Below are positions 60,847-64,000 of a DNA stretch of 64,000 nt, piece by piece. The position numbers and the translations under genes are program-made. The notes beneath the pieces are model-generated. The model was not told the origin of the DNA and made no database searches. It worked only from the letters and a program-made list of their open reading frames with translations. This stretch comes from Parabacteroides timonensis. Its GTDB lineage: Bacteria; Bacteroidota; Bacteroidia; Bacteroidales; Tannerellaceae. The stretch covers positions 840,883 through 904,882 of the forward strand of contig NZ_LT669940.1 of assembly GCF_900128505.1 (NCBI RefSeq). Reading direction: 5' to 3'. The stretch's first letter is position 1; each line of letters opens with the position of its first letter.

Positions 60847-62484
60847 ATGGCAAAAGAAATTAAGTACGATATGGATGCCCGCGACCTTTTGAAGAAAGGC
60901 GTGGACGAACTGGCAAATGCAGTAAAAGTAACATTAGGCCCGAAAGGTCGTAACGTGATCATCGAAAAGAAATTCGGTGCTCCTCACATTACAAAAGACG
61001 GTGTAACGGTTGCCAAAGAAGTTGAATTGGCTTGCCCGTTCGAAAACATGGGTGCTCAGTTGGTTAAAGAAGTGGCTTCAAAGACTAACGACAATGCAGG
61101 TGACGGTACGACTACTGCTACTGTATTGGCACAATCCATCATCGGCGTTGGTTTGAAGAACGTTACAGCAGGTGCTAACCCAATGGACCTGAAACGCGGT
61201 ATCGACAAAGCTGTTGCCAAAGTGGTTGAAAAGATCGCTGACCAGGCTGAAGAAGTAGGCGACCAGTTCGAAAAGATCGAACACGTAGCTAAAATCTCTG
61301 CCAACGGTGACGAAACGATCGGTAAACTGATTGCTGAAGCTATGCAGAAAGTGAAGAAAGAAGGCGTTATCACAGTGGAAGAAGCTAAAGGTACTGAAAC
61401 TACAGTAGACGTAGTGGAAGGTATGCAGTTCGACCGTGGTTATATCTCTCCGTACTTCGTAACAAATACAGAAAAGATGGAATGTGAGATGGAAAATCCG
61501 TATATCCTGATCTACGACAAGAAGATCTCTGTATTGAAAGACTTGCTTCCTATCCTTGAACCGGCTGTTCAGAGCGGACGTCCTCTGTTGATCATCGCTG
61601 AAGATATCGACAGTGAAGCATTGGCAACATTGGTTGTGAACCGTCTGCGTGGTTCTCTGAAGATCTGTGCTGTGAAGGCTCCGGGCTTCGGTGACCGTCG
61701 TAAAGCTATGTTGGAAGATATCGCTGTATTGACAGGTGGTGTTGTTATCTCCGAAGAAAAAGGTTTGAAGCTGGAAGGTGCTACAATGGACATGTTGGGT
61801 ACTGCTGAAAAGGTTACTGTAGACAAAGATACTACTATCATTGTTAACGGTGCAGGCGACAAAGCTGCTATCCAGGCTCGTATCGGTCAGATCAAGACTC
61901 AGATCGAAAACACTACTTCCGATTACGATAAAGAAAAACTGCAGGAACGTCTGGCTAAGATGGCAGGTGGTGTAGCTGTTCTTTATGTAGGTGCTCCTTC
62001 TGAAGTGGAAATGAAAGAAAAGAAAGACCGTGTTGACGATGCTTTGCATGCAACCCGCGCTGCTATCGAAGAAGGTACAGTTCCTGGTGGTGGTGTAGCT
62101 TACATCCGTGCTATCGAAGCATTGGAGGGTCTGAAGGGTGAAAACGAAGACGAAACAACAGGTATCGAAATCGTTAAACGTGCTATCGAAGAACCGTTGC
62201 GTCAGATCGTTGCTAATGCAGGTAAAGAAGGTGCCGTTATTGTTCAGAAAGTAAAAGAAGGTAAAGGTGACTTCGGTTACAATGCTCGTACAGACAAATA
62301 TGAAAACCTGTGTGCAGTAGGTGTAATCGACCCGGCTAAGGTGACTCGTGTTGCTTTGGAAAATGCAGCTTCTATTGCTGGTATGTTCCTGACAACAGAA
62401 TGTGTGATCGCAGAGAAGAAAGAAGATACTCCTGCTATGCCTCCGATGAACCCAGGTATGGGCGGAATGGGTGGCATGATGTAA
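60847..62484 (+). CDS. groEL: Chaperonin GroEL
   Basis: Cytoplasmic ATP-dependent chaperonin of 545 aa. Family features: VTLGPKGRNVIIEKKFG, the ATP-binding GDGTTTATVLAQSI, KVKKEGVITVEEAKGTETTV, and the C-terminal Gly-Met tail PPMNPGMGGMGGMM. The length and gene order are standard. A strong terminator follows directly. Confidence 0.99.
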   Translation: MAKEIKYDMDARDLLKKGVDELANAVKVTLGPKGRNVIIEKKFGAPHITKDGVTVAKEVELACPFENMGAQLVKEVASKTNDNAGDGTTTATVLAQSIIGVGLKNVTAGANPMDLKRGIDKAVAKVVEKIADQAEEVGDQFEKIEHVAKISANGDETIGKLIAEAMQKVKKEGVITVEEAKGTETTVDVVEGMQFDRGYISPYFVTNTEKMECEMENPYILIYDKKISVLKDLLPILEPAVQSGRPLLIIAEDIDSEALATLVVNRLRGSLKICAVKAPGFGDRRKAMLEDIAVLTGGVVISEEKGLKLEGATMDMLGTAEKVTVDKDTTIIVNGAGDKAAIQARIGQIKTQIENTTSDYDKEKLQERLAKMAGGVAVLYVGAPSEVEMKEKKDRVDDALHATRAAIEEGTVPGGGVAYIRAIEALEGLKGENEDETTGIEIVKRAIEEPLRQIVANAGKEGAVIVQKVKEGKGDFGYNARTDKYENLCAVGVIDPAKVTRVALENAASIAGMFLTTECVIAEKKEDTPAMPPMNPGMGGMGGMM

Positions 62485-62507
62485 TCTCTTCCCATAAGAT
62501 AAATTAT

Positions 62508-62548
62508 AAACGGCTGCTTCCGAAAAAAGGAAGTGGCCGTTTTTTTAT
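62508..62548 (+). terminator. Terminator after groEL
   Basis: Arms AAACGGCTGCTTCC and GGAAGTGGCCGTTT (one mismatch) around GAAAAAA, followed by seven T. Confidence 0.85.
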
Positions 62549-62556
62549 TATATTTG
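62549..62556 (+). promoter_or_regulatory. -7 element for araC-3
   Basis: TATATTTG, matching TAnnTTTG, directly after the groEL terminator and 28 bases before the GTG start. Confidence 0.6.
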
Positions 62557-62584
62557 TCGCGGTTTACATATATAATAATGTATA

Positions 62585-63493
62585 GTGATAAAGATTAAAG
62601 AAGGATTTAAAGGAGAACGTTTTGTCTCTTTGCCGGACGAATTGCTGGAGGCTTATAGCCGGGAACCGCTTATCGGTAATTTATATGTCCGTAAGATCGG
62701 TTTCTTTCCCCGGGTGAAGTACCATTATGTACAGAAAGACCAGGGATGTAGTTATGCTATGCTTATCTATTGTATAGAAGGGGAGGGCTGGTATACCATT
62801 CATGGGAAGACTTATCCGGTGAAGCAGAACCAATACATCATTATACCTCCGAATGTACCGTATTCCTTTGGTTCTTCCGAACATAATCCCTGGACGATAT
62901 ACTGGGTTCATTTCATGGGGAGACTTGGCCGGGAGTTTCTACCGTCTACACCGGTGCCGGGCATAATCCTGCCGGGCGAATATTCCCGCCTGCAAGACCG
63001 TGTACAATTGTTTGAAGAGATATACAGTTGCTTCTCGATGGGATATATTAAAGAATATATGGTTTATTCGTCGATGTGCCTATATATGTTCCTTACCTCT
63101 TTTTTGTATTTGGAGCAGTATCGTTATATTAATTTACCTAATCATAAGGAATACTCTTTTGCTTCCCGTGTGATCCATTACATGAATGAACATGTGGAGC
63201 GTAACCTGACTTTGGATCAGCTGGCGGCTTATTTTAAATATTCTCCATCCCATTTCTCTATGCTTTTCCAGAAGGAAACGGGCGTGTCGCCGATAAACTA
63301 TTTTATCCGACTGAAGATACAGAAGGCCTGCCAGTATATCGTATTGACTAACCTGAAACTGAATGAGATATCCACAAAGCTTGGTTTTGAAGAGCCGGCT
63401 TACTTTTCGCGTACCTTTACGAAGGTGATGGGTATTTCTCCATCCGATTATCGTAAGAAAGAGTCGGAGCATAACAGGAGTCAGGAGGAATGA
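62585..63493 (+). CDS. AraC-family transcriptional regulator (AraC-3)
   Basis: Regulator of 302 aa starting at GTG (62585). The nearby ATG at 62578 is in another frame and stops at once. Alignment with the paralog at 10070 (GFKGERFVSLP with GFSGERFIYLP) supports the GTG start. The sensor half has YVQKDQGCSYAMLIYC, NQYIIIPPNVPYSFG and NPWTIYWVHFMG. The double helix-turn-helix covers about residues 195-295 (LTLDQLAAYFKYSPSHFSML and LNEISTKLGFEEPAYFSRTF) and ends MGISPSDYRKK. Close similarity to AraC-1 suggests that it senses a related sugar. No nearby target gene is seen, and it has no copy of the AraC-1 operator next to it. Confidence 0.92.
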   Translation: MIKIKEGFKGERFVSLPDELLEAYSREPLIGNLYVRKIGFFPRVKYHYVQKDQGCSYAMLIYCIEGEGWYTIHGKTYPVKQNQYIIIPPNVPYSFGSSEHNPWTIYWVHFMGRLGREFLPSTPVPGIILPGEYSRLQDRVQLFEEIYSCFSMGYIKEYMVYSSMCLYMFLTSFLYLEQYRYINLPNHKEYSFASRVIHYMNEHVERNLTLDQLAAYFKYSPSHFSMLFQKETGVSPINYFIRLKIQKACQYIVLTNLKLNEISTKLGFEEPAYFSRTFTKVMGISPSDYRKKESEHNRSQEE

Positions 63494-63609
63494 TTTGATA
63501 TGTCCTTAAAACCGCATTATTTGTACGTTTTAAACCAAGAATCGGATAAGAAAGCGTGGTTAAAGGGAAAAAAAGATAATAAAAAAATAGTGCAACTAAA
63601 AAAGATATG

Positions 63610-63617
63610 TATCTTTG
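63610..63617 (+). promoter_or_regulatory. -7 element for the 63747 surface gene
   Basis: TATCTTTG, matching TAnnTTTG, giving a leader of about 120 nt. Downstream, CTTTATATTTTATTAC occurs twice (about 63679 and 63714) as a direct repeat in the leader. Confidence 0.55.
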
Positions 63618-63746
63618 TCCTACAATTTAAGTGCAAGGTATGCACGCAAGAGAACAATTTGATGAGATTTGTTTGAGCTTTATATTTTATTACAGTATAG
63701 ATTTTATTTGAACTTTATATTTTATTACTAATTAAATTATTTGATT

Positions 63747-64000
63747 ATGAACAAAAAGTTTTCTACTCTTCTTGTCGGCGCCCTGCTGACAACAAGTCTT
63801 GGAGCTTTCGCGCAAGGTACTACACATGTACATACCGATGAAAATAAGATCGGTCATGGTATTACTCTTCGCCCAACTGCAACAGCCAGTGCAGCAATTG
63901 GTGCTGGTATTAATCATTTTGATGCAGATAAATTGTATCAATTGACAGACGCAGATGGAAAAGTATTGATCCAGACTCGTAATTACCGGACAGGTGAATT
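63747..64000 (+). CDS. Secreted surface protein, N-terminal part only
   Basis: The frame opens at the ATG 63747 and runs off the window after about 84 codons. The signal peptide MNKKFSTLLVGALLTTSLGA is followed by FAQG; the first nine residues and the bases around the start (ATTATGAACAAAAAGTTTTC) are the same as in the surface-protein gene at 34356. The rest (HGITLRPTATASAAIGAGIN, LYQLTDADGKVLIQTR) recalls the repeats of that protein. It is probably another member of the same surface-protein family. Its promoter is not flanked by long inverted repeats, so it may be constitutive. No function is assigned. Confidence 0.7.
   Translation, partial: MNKKFSTLLVGALLTTSLGAFAQGTTHVHTDENKIGHGITLRPTATASAAIGAGINHFDADKLYQLTDADGKVLIQTRNYRTGE

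Noticed and set aside
61078..62049. 323-codon open frame on the minus strand
   Set aside because: Antisense shadow of groEL with very biased Ser/Phe composition.

Overview
The window looks like a chromosome segment of a gut Bacteroidales, most likely Parabacteroides. Seen in the sequence: SusC/SusD pairs, many TAnnTTTG promoter elements of the Bacteroidetes type, lipobox signal peptides, a type III glutamine synthetase and a K+-type membrane pyrophosphatase. Two genes start with the same MNKKFSTLL signal peptide, and one ends in a Parabacteroides-like C-terminal domain. The genus is an inference; the order is well supported. I see no rRNA, tRNA, CRISPR array or intact insertion sequence.

Bases 1-31,000 are a glycan-use region. 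It opens with the end of a SusC gene, a SusD lipoprotein, a metallophosphoesterase/PQQ-propeller protein and a large GH67-like protein with a malectin domain. Next come a decayed GH97 gene, an AraC regulator (AraC-1), a GH38-type alpha-mannosidase, and a second AT-rich block: a URO-D family methyltransferase, a sugar transporter, AraC-2, a secreted predicted toroid protein and SusC/SusD. A five-gene operon (25452-30964) follows. It couples a secreted beta-helix protein to a complete corrinoid methyl-transfer set: substrate-type methyltransferase, corrinoid protein, MetH-like reactivation protein and zinc-type methyltransferase. Two different operator-like sequences each occur three times here, each at a fixed distance from a promoter -7 element. 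They appear to define two AraC regulons, and each regulon holds a URO-D type methyltransferase. The best reading is that this locus degrades an O-methylated glycan and recovers the methyl group.

Bases 31,000-43,900 are mixed housekeeping and surface genes: glutamine synthetase III, a large surface-type protein behind a 195-bp inverted-repeat segment that looks like an invertible promoter in the OFF orientation, membrane pyrophosphatase, a patatin phospholipase, a GH13 enzyme and PRPP synthetase. Bases 43,900-48,800 hold an outer-membrane receptor operon with a small winged-helix regulator and a YafQ-type toxin/antitoxin pair whose toxin is frameshifted.

Bases 48,800-64,000 are mostly housekeeping: mnmA, dipeptidyl peptidase III, an AlkD-like protein, a Fur-family regulator, purA, a YugP-type metallopeptidase, hisS, GH30, groES-groEL and AraC-3, ending in the start of another MNKKFSTLL surface protein. 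A 1.26-kb AT-rich module bounded by exact 25-bp direct repeats sits at the hisS promoter. Four intergenic loci carry short arrays with a strict period of about 22 bp, each with its own sequence.
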